A DNA stretch of 64,000 bases from Corynebacterium camporealensis (GCF_000980815.1 NZ_CP011311.1:912571-976570); one strand, 5' to 3'. Counted from the stretch's first letter, positions 34,976 through 43,764 are shown. Numbers and translations are program-made. Notes: generated from the letters alone by a model not told the origin.

Positions 34976-35037
34976 CCCTTCGCGCTCACCGAAACGGTCG
35001 TTTCGGGCCAGATGTGAATTCTGGTGAGCGCGAAGGG
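34976..35037 (+). repeat. 62-bp palindromic repeat, copy 11
   Basis: Left arm CCCTTCGCGCTCACC preceded by CGCA, right arm GGTGAGCGCGAAGGG followed by TGCG, so the palindrome extends outward by several base pairs. Last copy seen in the window. Confidence 0.93.
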
Positions 35038-35085
35038 TGCGCGGAAAGCTGGAAGCCGGAGCTGAAAGCTGAGAAGCTTGAAAGC

Positions 35086-36522
35086 TTAGGATCCGGAGCG
35101 GCTCCAGGACTGCTCGATGACGGCGTCGCCGGAGGCGTCGACGTCGATGTCGGAGCAACCGCCGTCGAAGTAGACGCGGGATGCCATGGCGACCTGGCCG
35201 CCATCGGCGTAGACCTCAACAGTGGAACCGTCGACGACGACGGTTAGGGAGTCGGAGTCGCCTTCGGCAAGAGTTGCCTCGGCTGCTTCGGAATCCGAGT
35301 AGTAGCCGTTAAAGGCCTTGCCCATGGAACGGTCGAGGGTGATGGTGTCGCCGTTGTGGGAGACGACCGCAGCTGGATCGCCGTTGCCGTCGAGCAAGGT
35401 GACGGTCACAGAAGAACCGGACGGAACTTCGAGGATGCCGGTCCAGGAACGGGCGTTGTCGGACATGCGGACGGCATCGGGAAGCCCGGGGGCTGGTGTC
35501 TGGTAGATGACTCCCCCCTGCAGGGTCAGGTGACGAGGCAGTGACAAGGCGTTGGCCCAGCCCTCTGCCTCGTAGGAGGGATGCTTGGTGGCGTCGTCAC
35601 CGCGACCGGTGCCGTTGAGCAGGCCGAACACGCGAGCTTCGTCGTACTGGCGATCCGGGTTGATGGTGCCAGTGGTGACGTTGGTGTTACGCGGACGGGT
35701 GAAGTCGTGGCCGTAATCGATGCGCTGGAAACCAGAAACGATGTGGAAGGTGGTCTCTTCCAGACGGCCAACCAGGTAGCCGGAGATGTCGCGGCCCTCG
35801 CGCTCCAAGGTCACGAGCAGGATGTCGTAGATTTGCTCGTCGACTTCGTCGCGCAGGCGAATGATGCGCGGAGAAACTACTGGTGGAAGCGGGGAACCCG
35901 GGGCGACTTCGCCCTGGCGGAAGCCCGGGTCGCCGTCGAAGGTCAGCGGACCGGAAAAGTCCCAGTTCTCACCATCGGGGCTGTGCAGAATAACCGGAAC
36001 AGGCTCTTCAGAGTTACCGGACAGCGCGAGCATGAGGTAGCCGGTGTGGCCCTCGTCGCGGTCTTCGGCGGTCCAGTCCGGAACGACGCAAGGGGAGCGG
36101 AAATTGCGGTAGTTCTTCACCGCGGATGCAGCCTGACCGTGGCGCATGACGGCAGGGTCCAGGGCCAGCGGGTCGTCGTCGACTTCGCAGATATCAGCGA
36201 TATCGGTGTAGGTAGCCAGGCGCACCGAGGTACCCGTGTTGGTCACCGAGGTGAAGTACAGGTGGACGGCTTCTGGGCCTTCCGCGACAGAACCGGCACG
36301 CAGGGACATCTCGCCGCCAACAGGGGCTAGAGCGTCGTCGCATTCTAACCAATCGAAGGGCAGTTCCTCGGAGTAGCTATGTCCCCAGCGTGCGGGGGAT
36401 TCGGCATCTGGATGATACTGGGTAAACAGATGCCAGGTTTCGCCGTCGAGGAGAACACCGGCAGGTGCGTCGAGAATGCCCGCTTCGGGGGCGAAGTGCA
36501 GTTCTGGACGATGGGTAGTCAC
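35086..36522 (-). CDS. GH32-fold protein with lost catalytic residues (putative pseudoenzyme)
   Basis: The 478-residue protein follows the GH32 (invertase/levanase) pattern: a five-bladed propeller with HLFTQYHP and WGHSYSEEL, then a beta-sandwich with SSVTVTLLDG and SLTVVVDGSTVEVYADGG. The nucleophile motif WMNDPNG reads ILDAPAG, with Ala19 at the Asp position. FRDP reads FRSP (Ser143). The acid/base ECP region appears as VVSP without Glu. By eye all three catalytic residues are gone although the frame is intact. It starts 15 bp after glgA and is probably cotranscribed, suggesting a sugar-binding or regulatory part in glycogen metabolism. Whether it binds sugar is untested. Confidence 0.82.
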   Translation of the reverse strand: MTTHRPELHFAPEAGILDAPAGVLLDGETWHLFTQYHPDAESPARWGHSYSEELPFDWLECDDALAPVGGEMSLRAGSVAEGPEAVHLYFTSVTNTGTSVRLATYTDIADICEVDDDPLALDPAVMRHGQAASAVKNYRNFRSPCVVPDWTAEDRDEGHTGYLMLALSGNSEEPVPVILHSPDGENWDFSGPLTFDGDPGFRQGEVAPGSPLPPVVSPRIIRLRDEVDEQIYDILLVTLEREGRDISGYLVGRLEETTFHIVSGFQRIDYGHDFTRPRNTNVTTGTINPDRQYDEARVFGLLNGTGRGDDATKHPSYEAEGWANALSLPRHLTLQGGVIYQTPAPGLPDAVRMSDNARSWTGILEVPSGSSVTVTLLDGNGDPAAVVSHNGDTITLDRSMGKAFNGYYSDSEAAEATLAEGDSDSLTVVVDGSTVEVYADGGQVAMASRVYFDGGCSDIDVDASGDAVIEQSWSRSGS

Positions 36523-36537
36523 TGTGGATGTTCCTTA

Positions 36538-37692
36538 CTAAATCAAAGACTTGTAGACATCGACGGTCTGCTGGGCGATGGTGGCCCAGGAGAACTTGTC
36601 GATGGCCCTTGCGCGACCGGCCTCACCATAAGCGCGGCAGCGGTCCGGGTCGCCAGCCAGCTCATTGATGGCAGCAGCCAGGTCAGCTTCGAAAGCCTGC
36701 GGGTCGTTGGCGTCGTAGTTGACTAACGTTCCGGTTTCGCCATCGACGACGACCTCCGGAATGCCGCCCACGTTAGACGCGACAACGGCAGTATTGCAGG
36801 CCATAGCCTCCAAATTGACGATGCCCAGCGGCTCATAAATCGACGGACACGCAAACACGTCCGCACCCGAGTAGACCTGCTGAATCTGTTCGCGGCTGAG
36901 CATGTCGGCCGCCCAGTATACGCCGTCACGGTCAGCTTGCAGCTGCTCGATGAGAGCCTTGGTTTCCGCAGCAATTTCTGGGGTATCCGGGGCACCTGCA
37001 CACAGGACGAGCTGGATATCCGGGTCCAGGTCAGCTGCTGCCTTCAGCAGGTGGGGCACACCCTTTTGGCGGGTGATGCGGCCCACGAAAGCCACGATGG
37101 GGCGCTGCTTATCGACGCCCAACTCATCCAAAAAGTCCGTCGGCACCGGCTTCCACAGTTCAGTATCGATGCCGTTGAGAATGACGTGAATCTTGTCCGC
37201 ATCCACGTTCGGGTAAGCATCCAGAATCGCATCGCGCATGCCCGAAGACACAGCGATGACACCATCGGCGTTCTCGATAGCGTTGCGCTCGGACCAGGAG
37301 GAGACGTTGTAGCCGCCGCCAAGTTGCTCGCGCTTCCAGGGGCGGTGCGGCTCAAGCGAGTGCGCGGTCACGATATGGGGGATGTCGTAGAGGTTCTTCG
37401 CCAGGTGTCCGGCCAGGCCGGTGTACCAGGTATGCGAGTGGGCGACATCGAGGTCGGAGGCGGCATTCGCCATACGCAAACCAGTGGACAGAGTCTGCAG
37501 GGACGCGTTAGCGTCTTGTAATTCGGGATCTACGCCGTGAACAAAAACGTCGCGCTCTTGGCGTGGTGCTCCGGTGCAGTGCACGGAAACATCGATAAGC
37601 TCGCGCATAAAACGCGTCAACTCTGCCACATGGACTCCGGCGCCACCGTAAATCTCCGGCGGATATTCTTTGGAGAAGATTCCAGCTCTCAT
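36538..37692 (-). CDS. glgA: Actinobacterial glycogen synthase GlgA (GT4; GlgM type)
   Basis: The 384-residue GT4 glycosyltransferase has KEYPPEIYGGAGVHV at the N-terminus and the donor-binding PSIYEPLGIVNLEAM with the E-x7-E pair near the C-terminus. In Actinobacteria this protein uses ADP-glucose to extend glucan or make maltose-1-phosphate. It is divergent from glgC with 108 bp between starts, as in other corynebacteria, and is followed by the GH32-like gene. Confidence 0.94.
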   Translation of the reverse strand: MRAGIFSKEYPPEIYGGAGVHVAELTRFMRELIDVSVHCTGAPRQERDVFVHGVDPELQDANASLQTLSTGLRMANAASDLDVAHSHTWYTGLAGHLAKNLYDIPHIVTAHSLEPHRPWKREQLGGGYNVSSWSERNAIENADGVIAVSSGMRDAILDAYPNVDADKIHVILNGIDTELWKPVPTDFLDELGVDKQRPIVAFVGRITRQKGVPHLLKAAADLDPDIQLVLCAGAPDTPEIAAETKALIEQLQADRDGVYWAADMLSREQIQQVYSGADVFACPSIYEPLGIVNLEAMACNTAVVASNVGGIPEVVVDGETGTLVNYDANDPQAFEADLAAAINELAGDPDRCRAYGEAGRARAIDKFSWATIAQQTVDVYKSLI

Positions 37693-37800
37693 ACCCTCCC
37701 AGAATAGAGAGAAACTCCGGGCCGTGCAGAATTTTGCAACGGGGGTATAAAACGGTGGGATCCGCTGCGAAAATCCCTGTCTGCCTATAGGTTGGGAACT

Positions 37801-39027
37801 GTGAGTAGCCAGCCCAATGTCCTTGCAATTGTCCTAGCCGGCGGAGAAGGCAAGCGCCTGTTTCCGCTGACAGAAGATCGCGCGAAGCCCGCCGTTCCCT
37901 TCGGCGGTTCCTACCGTCTGATTGACTTCGTTCTGTCCAATCTCGTTAACGCGGGTTACCTGAAGATTGCGGTGCTGACCCAGTACAAGTCCCACTCTTT
38001 GGACCGTCATATTTCGCAGGCCTGGAACCTGTCTGGTCCGACCCCGCAGTACATCGCTTCGGTTCCGGCGCAGCAGCGTCGCGGTAAGCGTTGGTACAGC
38101 GGTTCCGCCGATGCGATTGTCCAGTCGTTGAACCTGATTTACGACGAGAAGCCGGATTACGTCATCGTCTTCGGCGCCGACCACGTCTACCGTATGGATC
38201 CGCAGCAGATGGTCGAAGAGCATATCGCGACCGGTCTGGATTGTTCCGTAGCGGGTATTCGCGTGCCGCGTGAAGAAGCCACGGCTTTCGGTTGTATCCA
38301 GGCTGACGGCATGGGCACGATTACGGAGTTCCTGGAAAAGCCTGCTGACCCGCCGGCGACCCCGGATGATCCGAACATGACCTATGCGTCGATGGGTAAC
38401 TACGTGTTCACCGCAGACGCGCTTATCGATGCTTTGTTGGAAGACGAAGAGAACGAAGAATCCTCCCATGACATGGGTGGCGACATCATCCCTTACTTCG
38501 TCAGCAAGGGCCAGGCGCACGTCTATGACTTCATGGAAAACAAGGTGCCAGGTGCCACTGAGCGCGACCACGGTTACTGGCGCGATGTGGGTACCGTGGA
38601 TTCCTTCTACGAAGCGCACATGGACATGATTTCGGTGCACCCGATTTTCAACCTCTACAACCGTGCGTGGCCGATTCACTCGACCGATGACTCGAACTTC
38701 CCGCCGGCGAAGTTCGTGCAAAACGGTATTGCACAGTCGTCGATGGTGGCCCCAGGCTGCATCATCTCTGGTGGCACGGTGCGCAACTCGGTGCTGGCTT
38801 CCGATGTCCACGTCGCCGACGGCGCGACCGTGGAAGGCTCGGTCTTGCTGCCAGGTGTGCGCATTGGACGCGGCGCGGTGGTGCGTCAGGCGATTCTGGA
38901 TAAGAACGTCGTCGTGGAAGATGGCGCCACTATTGGCGTGGACCGCGAGCGCGACGCAGAACGCTTCCGTGTCTCCGATGGTGGCGTGGTGACCGTCGGT
39001 AAGAACGAAACCGTCAAGCGCGCTTAA
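37801..39027 (+). CDS. glgC: Glucose-1-phosphate adenylyltransferase GlgC
   Basis: The 408-residue protein has the nucleotidyl-transfer motif [20 protein letters not shown] at the N-terminus, GSADAI and [10 protein letters not shown] in the core, and a C-terminal left-handed beta-helix. It makes ADP-glucose for GlgA. The GTG at 37801 matches family length; an in-frame TTG 9 bp upstream is less likely. TATAGG at 37786-37791 ends 9 nt before the GTG without a ribosome site, so the message may be leaderless. Confidence 0.95.
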   Translation: MSSQPNVLAIVLAGGEGKRLFPLTEDRAKPAVPFGGSYRLIDFVLSNLVNAGYLKIAVLTQYKSHSLDRHISQAWNLSGPTPQYIASVPAQQRRGKRWYSGSADAIVQSLNLIYDEKPDYVIVFGADHVYRMDPQQMVEEHIATGLDCSVAGIRVPREEATAFGCIQADGMGTITEFLEKPADPPATPDDPNMTYASMGNYVFTADALIDALLEDEENEESSHDMGGDIIPYFVSKGQAHVYDFMENKVPGATERDHGYWRDVGTVDSFYEAHMDMISVHPIFNLYNRAWPIHSTDDSNFPPAKFVQNGIAQSSMVAPGCIISGGTVRNSVLASDVHVADGATVEGSVLLPGVRIGRGAVVRQAILDKNVVVEDGATIGVDRERDAERFRVSDGGVVTVGKNETVKRA

Positions 39028-39037
39028 AACCACCAAC

Positions 39038-39060
39038 GGCGTGCCGGAAGGGCACGCCGC
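39038..39060. terminator. Hairpin between convergent glgC and O-methyltransferase
   Basis: A perfect 9-bp stem (CGGCGTGCC / GGCACGCCG) with a 5-nt loop sits 11 bp after the glgC stop. Neither side has a long T-run. Confidence 0.65.
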
Positions 39061-39089
39061 TATCGGTCTAGTTTCCTGGAAGCAGGAGG

Positions 39090-39740
39090 CTAGGCCGATT
39101 TTTTGGTGATCAGGGTCAGGCCGCCGCCCAGTGGGAGGCGGGTGACGGTGGCATCGGAAAGCTCGCGCACGTACTCGTCGGCTTCGCGGGCGGCTGCGGT
39201 GTCGCGGTCGTTGCGGGTGTCGTCGGCAAGCGTGCCATCGAGAAGCGAATTAGCCAGGACCAGGGTGCCGTGTGGGGCGAGCAGGGGCCAGGTGGCCTTG
39301 ACCAAGGCGAGCATGTCGAGGGCGGAGACTTCCGCGTAGATGACCTGGTAGGCATCGTTTGCCAGACGGCCCACAACGTCGAGCGGGCGGGCAGGCAGGA
39401 AGCGCACGCGAGTGGTGGGGTAGCCGGCGGTGCGGAAAGCCTGCTTGGCATTGGCCTGGTGCTCAGCTTCTGGGTCAATGCAGGTCAAAATGCCATTGTC
39501 GGGCAGACCCTGCAGCAGGTATAGGCCCACGACGGAGGCAGCGGGGCTAATGGCTACGGCTTGGGCGCGCTCGCCGGAAGTGGAGGCGTTGGCCAGGGTG
39601 GAAAGCAACTGGCCGGTGGCCTCATCGGGAGCGGGCAGGCCGAACTCCGCAGCGTGCGCGCGGGCAGCTTGCAGCGCCTCGGAAGCCTCGGTGGTGGATT
39701 CGATGTAGGAACGCAGTGCGTCAAATGCCGTAGTACTCAC
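39090..39740 (-). CDS. O-methyltransferase (family 3, Rv1220c-like)
   Basis: The 216-residue SAM-dependent O-methyltransferase has AISPAASVVGLYLLQGLPDNG as motif I region, ILTCIDPEAEHQ as the acidic strand end, and YAEVSALDML. It lies beside sigE as its orthologue does in mycobacteria. Substrate unknown; relatives include catechol O-methyltransferases. Motif I lacks the usual GxGxG, reading SVVGLYLL, a family 3 trait. It is divergent from sigE with 174 bp between starts. Confidence 0.87.
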   Translation of the reverse strand: MSTTAFDALRSYIESTTEASEALQAARAHAAEFGLPAPDEATGQLLSTLANASTSGERAQAVAISPAASVVGLYLLQGLPDNGILTCIDPEAEHQANAKQAFRTAGYPTTRVRFLPARPLDVVGRLANDAYQVIYAEVSALDMLALVKATWPLLAPHGTLVLANSLLDGTLADDTRNDRDTAAAREADEYVRELSDATVTRLPLGGGLTLITKKSA

Positions 39741-39914
39741 AACCGCAACTTTAAAGAAAAACCGGAGCCTGCGTGTCTACAACGCCACCAAAAGCAGCGA
39801 TTAGTGACGTGTGGGAAACCTGTTGTGCAAAGGGAATTAAAAGGCAAAAGGTATACAGGAATCTTTTAGCTTCCAGACTGGAGTTTAGAAGACTGATGTA
39901 GAACAATATGTGAC

Positions 39915-40544
39915 ATGACAAAGATGAAGCGCGACGCCGTTCTGCCTGATCAACACGACGATGATCAGGAGCTGACGGGCACCGCCGCGTTCGACGCCGG
40001 GCAGGCTGACATGCCTTCGTGGGAAGAGCTGGTCGCCGAGCATGCCGATGGCGTCTACCGCCTGGCGTACCGCCTTTCGGGTAACCCGCATGATGCAGAG
40101 GACTTAACCCAGGAAACCTTCATGCGCGTCTTCCGTTCTTTGGACCGCTACCAGGCCGGTACTTTTGAAGGCTGGTTGCACCGCATTACGACCAACCTCT
40201 TTTTGGATATGGTCCGCCACCGCAACAAGATCCGCATGGAGGCGCTGCCGGAAGACTACGAGCGCGTCCCGGGCAACGAGATGACCCCGGAGCAGGTCTA
40301 CGCGGTATCGAATCTGGATCCGGCGCTGCAGACGGCTCTCGATGAGTTGGGCCCGGATTTCCGCGTTGCAGTTGTGCTTTGTGACGTCGTGGGTATGAGC
40401 TATGACGAAATCGCCGAAACCCTCGGTGTGAAGATGGGTACCGTGCGCTCGCGTATTCACCGCGGCCGTTCGCAGCTGCGCGCTGCACTCGAAAAGGCCG
40501 CCCGCGAAGACGCCGACGCCCGTCGCTTGCTGCGCGTGCGCTAA
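39915..40544 (+). CDS. sigE: ECF sigma factor SigE
   Basis: The 209-residue ECF factor has region 2 around residues 40-105 ([18 protein letters not shown] and VFRSLDRYQ) and region 4 around 140-190 ([35 protein letters not shown]). SigE governs the surface-stress response in mycobacteria and C. glutamicum. It is followed by its zinc-associated anti-sigma factor. TAGAAC (39899-39904) ends 10 nt before the ATG, allowing a leaderless or very short leader. Confidence 0.94.
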   Translation: MTKMKRDAVLPDQHDDDQELTGTAAFDAGQADMPSWEELVAEHADGVYRLAYRLSGNPHDAEDLTQETFMRVFRSLDRYQAGTFEGWLHRITTNLFLDMVRHRNKIRMEALPEDYERVPGNEMTPEQVYAVSNLDPALQTALDELGPDFRVAVVLCDVVGMSYDEIAETLGVKMGTVRSRIHRGRSQLRAALEKAAREDADARRLLRVR

Positions 40545-40647
40545 GCCCGCGTCTAAAACACGCCCGGCTGCACACACTCCCGGCCGGAAGATGACTAGGG
40601 TGGGGATATATCACCCGCTTCTATCCCGTGGAAAGGAGAATGCAGTC

Positions 40648-41118
40648 ATGGCACGAAGTCCAATGGGCTTTCACATGCGACGCGCTGTAACTCCTGCCGA
40701 CGGGGCACCCGCCGGGTTAAGCGATGAAGCGCGCAAGCGCATCCGCAAAAAGGCACAATCGAAGGCACGCCGCCACGATGCTATTGGGCACTTAGGCCCG
40801 GAAGCTGTCGTGGCTTTTGTTGATGGGGAACTGGACTGCAAGTCCACCCACCGCGTGCGCGTACACTTGGTGCACTGCCCGGAATGCCGCAGGGAAGTCC
40901 ACACCCAACGTGGTGCTTCGGAATGGGTGCGCCACTGCGATGAAGATGCCGATATTCATATCCCGCAGGACCTCTTCCACAAGCTGACGAGCATTGCGAC
41001 GACCCCGCAACCAGAGCCAGCGCCTGCCGATGAAGACGCTCCCTACACCGGTGAGCGGGATTTTCTCGACAAAGTAGAGATGGTGTTTCGCGCGATTAAG
41101 CACAATCAACGCGGCTAG
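40648..41118 (+). CDS. cseE: Anti-sigma factor CseE (zinc-associated, RseA-like)
   Basis: The 156-residue protein carries the ZAS motif HLVHCPEC (H-x3-C-x2-C) with an upstream His in the same helix, the signature of anti-sigma factors that bind ECF sigma region 2. No membrane helix is seen, so it acts in the cytosol. ATG 40648 follows AAGGAG; an earlier in-frame ATG at 40591 adds a non-conserved stretch. Position sigE-cseE-tatB is conserved in the order. Confidence 0.93.
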   Translation: MARSPMGFHMRRAVTPADGAPAGLSDEARKRIRKKAQSKARRHDAIGHLGPEAVVAFVDGELDCKSTHRVRVHLVHCPECRREVHTQRGASEWVRHCDEDADIHIPQDLFHKLTSIATTPQPEPAPADEDAPYTGERDFLDKVEMVFRAIKHNQRG

Positions 41119-41141
41119 AACCGAAGGGCTAAGATAGTTAC

Positions 41142-41774
41142 GTGTTTTCTTCAATCGGTTGGGTCGAGATCTTTGTCGTCATCATCATTGGCGTCATCGT
41201 TATCGGACCGGAACGCCTGCCCGGTGTCATCATGGACGTCCGCGCGGCGATTTATGCTGCCCGCAAGGCGATCAACAACGCCAAAGCGGAACTGAATGGA
41301 GAAATGAGCGGCCTGGGCGCGGAATTCGAGCAACTCCGCGGACCCATCTCGCAAGCTGCTGAGTGGGGCCGACTTGGCCCGCGGGGCGCGATTACCAAAG
41401 CACTTTTCGACGGCGACGACTCCGCCTGGGATGACTTCAACCCGAAGAAGATGGTCGGTGACCTTGGCAAGCCGGACTTAGCTTCCCAACACAACACCAC
41501 TGACCACAACGGGCAGCAGGGCAATGCCCAGCCCGTCAGCGCCAACCAGGCTGGTCAGCAGCAGCCAGGCTTTGATTATTCCCAGATCTACGCCGAGCAG
41601 GCGCCGGAGCAACAAGCTGCTCCGACGCAAGAAAAGTCCGCGCAGGAAGCACCGCAGCCGCAGCAGGTGCGCCCGCAGGACCAGCCACAGCCGTATATGC
41701 AGCCGCCGCGTGGCCGGCAGGCTAAGGCACAAGAAAACCCAGGCGGAGGTTTTAACTGGGAAGACGTTACCTAG
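41142..41774 (+). CDS. tatB: Twin-arginine translocase subunit TatB
   Basis: The 210-residue protein has one N-terminal helix beginning MFSSIGWVEIFVVIIIG, the conserved VIGPERLPG hinge, an amphipathic helix, and a long Gln/Pro-rich disordered tail (about 110-210). TatB receives folded twin-arginine precursors and passes them to TatA/TatC. The GTG start has no near ribosome site; TAAGAT ends 6 nt upstream, so leaderless expression is possible. The HtrA-like protease found before tatB in mycobacteria is absent. Confidence 0.93.
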   Translation: MFSSIGWVEIFVVIIIGVIVIGPERLPGVIMDVRAAIYAARKAINNAKAELNGEMSGLGAEFEQLRGPISQAAEWGRLGPRGAITKALFDGDDSAWDDFNPKKMVGDLGKPDLASQHNTTDHNGQQGNAQPVSANQAGQQQPGFDYSQIYAEQAPEQQAAPTQEKSAQEAPQPQQVRPQDQPQPYMQPPRGRQAKAQENPGGGFNWEDVT

Positions 41775-41779
41775 CTGTC

Positions 41780-42916
41780 TTAGCTGCGGGTAACGCCCAA
41801 ACCGAGGGTCTTTCCGACCAGCGAATCAGAACGGATAGCTAGCTTGTCGGCGAGCTTGCGCAGGGCATCGGCAGCTGCGGATTCCGGGGCCTGCTCAGTA
41901 ATCGGAATGCCCGCGTCACCGCCGGTGCGCAGGGCAGGCTCCAGTGGAATCTGGGCCAGCAGTGGGACATCGTGGCCCAGGATTGCGCTTAAGCGATCGG
42001 CAACGACCTGGCCGCCGCCGGAACCGAAGACGTCCATCGTGGAGCCATCGGGAAGCACCATGGCACCCATGTTCTCAATGACACCGGCGACGCGCTGACG
42101 GGTCTGCTGGGAAATGGAACCGGCGCGCTCAGCTACCTCGGCGGCAGCAGCCTGTGGGGTGGTGACAACGAGCAGCTCAGCGTTCGGGATGAGCTGGGCG
42201 ACAGAGAGTGCGACATCGCCAGTTCCCGGAGGCAGGTCGAGCAGCAGGAAGTCCAGGTCGCCCCAGAACACGTCAGCTAAGAACTGCTGCAGTGCGCGGT
42301 GCAGCATCGGGCCACGCCAGACGACCGGGGCATTGCCCTCGACGAACTGGCCAATGGAGATGTGCTTGATGCCATGGGAGATGGGTGGCAGCAGCATTTC
42401 ATCGTCAAGCACGGTGGGTGCTGCGGTAGACCCCAGCAGGTTCGGCACCGAGTGGCCGTAGATATCCGCATCGACGATGCCGACCTTCATACCCTTATCA
42501 ACTAAGGCCTTAGCGAGGTTGACCGTCACGGAGGACTTGCCGACGCCGCCCTTACCGGATGCAACCGCGAACACACGGGTGGTGGAGTTCGGGTTAGCAA
42601 AAGGAATCTCTGGCTCAGCCTTGCCGCCGCGCAGCTTCTTCTTCAATTCCAGACGCTGCTCATCGCTCATGACATCCAAGGTGACATTCACGTTGCCCAC
42701 GCCTTCGATGTCTTCAATCGCAGCACGGGTGTTGGTCTGGATGGTGTTTTTCATCGGGCAGCCCGCGATGGTCAGGTAAATCTCGACGTCCACGTCATTG
42801 CCATCAACGTTGACGGACTTGACCATGCCAAGCTCAGTGATAGGGCGGCCGATTTCGGGATCCTCAACGCGCGCGAGCGCGGAGTTTACGGCGGATTCAG
42901 TAATAGCGCTAGACAT
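41780..42916 (-). CDS. mrp: Mrp/ApbC family iron-sulfur carrier ATPase
   Basis: The 378-residue protein has an N-terminal DUF59 domain (about 5-85, with conserved Cys in IAGCPMKNT) and a P-loop ATPase domain with ASGKGGVGKSSVT, DADIYGHSVP and DLPPGTGD. The C-terminal CxxC that binds the bridging cluster in many ApbC proteins is absent (ENMGAMVLPDGST), as in mycobacterial Mrp. It may deliver Fe-S clusters by another ligand set. Start ATG 42916 gives the DUF59 N-terminus; TAAGAT upstream on the minus strand suggests a short or absent leader. Its 3' end is 5 bp from tatB. Confidence 0.92.
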   Translation of the reverse strand: MSSAITESAVNSALARVEDPEIGRPITELGMVKSVNVDGNDVDVEIYLTIAGCPMKNTIQTNTRAAIEDIEGVGNVNVTLDVMSDEQRLELKKKLRGGKAEPEIPFANPNSTTRVFAVASGKGGVGKSSVTVNLAKALVDKGMKVGIVDADIYGHSVPNLLGSTAAPTVLDDEMLLPPISHGIKHISIGQFVEGNAPVVWRGPMLHRALQQFLADVFWGDLDFLLLDLPPGTGDVALSVAQLIPNAELLVVTTPQAAAAEVAERAGSISQQTRQRVAGVIENMGAMVLPDGSTMDVFGSGGGQVVADRLSAILGHDVPLLAQIPLEPALRTGGDAGIPITEQAPESAAADALRKLADKLAIRSDSLVGKTLGLGVTRS

Positions 42917-42967
42917 AACACGCCCTATCTTAGTCATCGCAGATCAGATGTTAAACGTCGCCCGGTG

Positions 42968-42973
42968 TAGAAT
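42968..42973 (+). promoter_or_regulatory. -10 box ahead of the ATT-start lipoprotein
   Basis: TAGAAT preceded by GTG fits the corynebacterial TAnnnT -10. Transcription would start near 42980, leaving a leader of about 30 nt that contains AAGGAG at 42997-43002. The -35 is weak. Confidence 0.4.
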
Positions 42974-43009
42974 CGTTAGGACGAAAATTACTACCCAAGG
43001 AGCTTTAGC

Positions 43010-43750
43010 ATTTCTACTTTCCGCACCACACGTGTGAAGGCTTCGCTGCTGGCTATGGGGGCATCGTTAGCTACGCTGAGCGCTTGTGCGCAGGCTGAAC
43101 CGACTGCTCCGGAAAACCCGCAGCTTTCTGAGCCAGTAGTGATTATGGTCAGCTCCGAAGAAGAAAAGCAGCAGATTTTTGCTGCCATCTACCAGGTAGC
43201 TTTCGAAGACGAAGGCCGCGATGCAGTCGTCATCGACGACGACCGCGATGACGAAGGCGCTAACAAGCACCTCGAATCCCGCGCCAACCTCATGGTGGGC
43301 TGCACGGGTGCGCTGCTGAATTATTACGCACCGCAAAAAGCCCAAGCAGTTTCCGAAGAGTACGTGGAATCCCAGGAAGACCCTACTGGTGAGGACTACC
43401 TCGCGAAGACCCACGTTGAGCTCATGAGTGTCATGGACCCGGCCTACAGCGTCGTGGAACCAGCCGGTAGTGCGAAAGGCTGTGAGGACGCCGAGCCAGA
43501 GCTTCCGCAGAACTTCGTCGCGACCTACGAAAAGGTCGCTCTGGATAGGGAAGAGCGCCAGATGCTTACCGGCCTGACCAAATTTGTCACCGACCAGGAC
43601 CTAAAAGAAATCCAGGAAGAAGTAGAAGGCGGCGAAGACCTCTTTACCGCCGTACGCGCCTGGTACGAACCAAGCGACGCAGCCCAAAAGGTCAACGAGC
43701 AAAGTGACGACGATTCTTCCGGTGGCTCGCAGCTAAGCGACGACGACTAA
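43010..43750 (+). CDS. Lipoprotein with probable ATT start codon
   Basis: The signal peptide (hydrophobic LLAMGASLATLSAC, lipobox LSAC) marks a secreted lipoprotein of about 246 residues. The first standard start, GTG 43034, has no ribosome site and would give a nearly uncharged n-region. AAGGAG at 42997-43002 points to ATT 43010 at ideal 7-nt spacing. This adds an Arg-containing n-region, STFRTTRVK. The mature part (EPVVIMVSSEEEKQQIFAAI, ANLMVGCTGALLNYY) loosely recalls glycine-betaine-type substrate-binding proteins, but this is weak. It ends with an acidic Ser/Asp tail. Confidence 0.8.
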   Translation: MSTFRTTRVKASLLAMGASLATLSACAQAEPTAPENPQLSEPVVIMVSSEEEKQQIFAAIYQVAFEDEGRDAVVIDDDRDDEGANKHLESRANLMVGCTGALLNYYAPQKAQAVSEEYVESQEDPTGEDYLAKTHVELMSVMDPAYSVVEPAGSAKGCEDAEPELPQNFVATYEKVALDREERQMLTGLTKFVTDQDLKEIQEEVEGGEDLFTAVRAWYEPSDAAQKVNEQSDDDSSGGSQLSDDD

Positions 43751-43764
43751 GAAGTTTCGTAACT

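Larger units (their letters stand above)
34706..35085. other. Intergenic region with second tandem triplet of palindromic repeats
   Basis: The 380 bp between convergent genes holds repeat copies 9, 10 and 11, spaced 112 and 102 bp start to start, and a short stretch rich in AAGCTT-like words next to the GH32 homologue. No gene and no ordinary terminator are seen. Confidence 0.7.

Noticed and set aside
2528..35037. The palindromic repeats as ordinary terminators
   Set aside because: They lack T-runs, occur upstream of promoters and between divergent genes, and ychF already has its own terminator before copy 1.
37834..39036. Long antisense frame across glgC
   Set aside because: Arg/His/Val-rich composition without domain structure; glgC on the plus strand explains the sequence.
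39858..39885. ECF-type (SigH/SigE) promoter GGAAT...GTT before sigE
   Set aside because: The spacer is 20 bp, longer than the usual 16-19, and the -10 half is weak, so it is not called.
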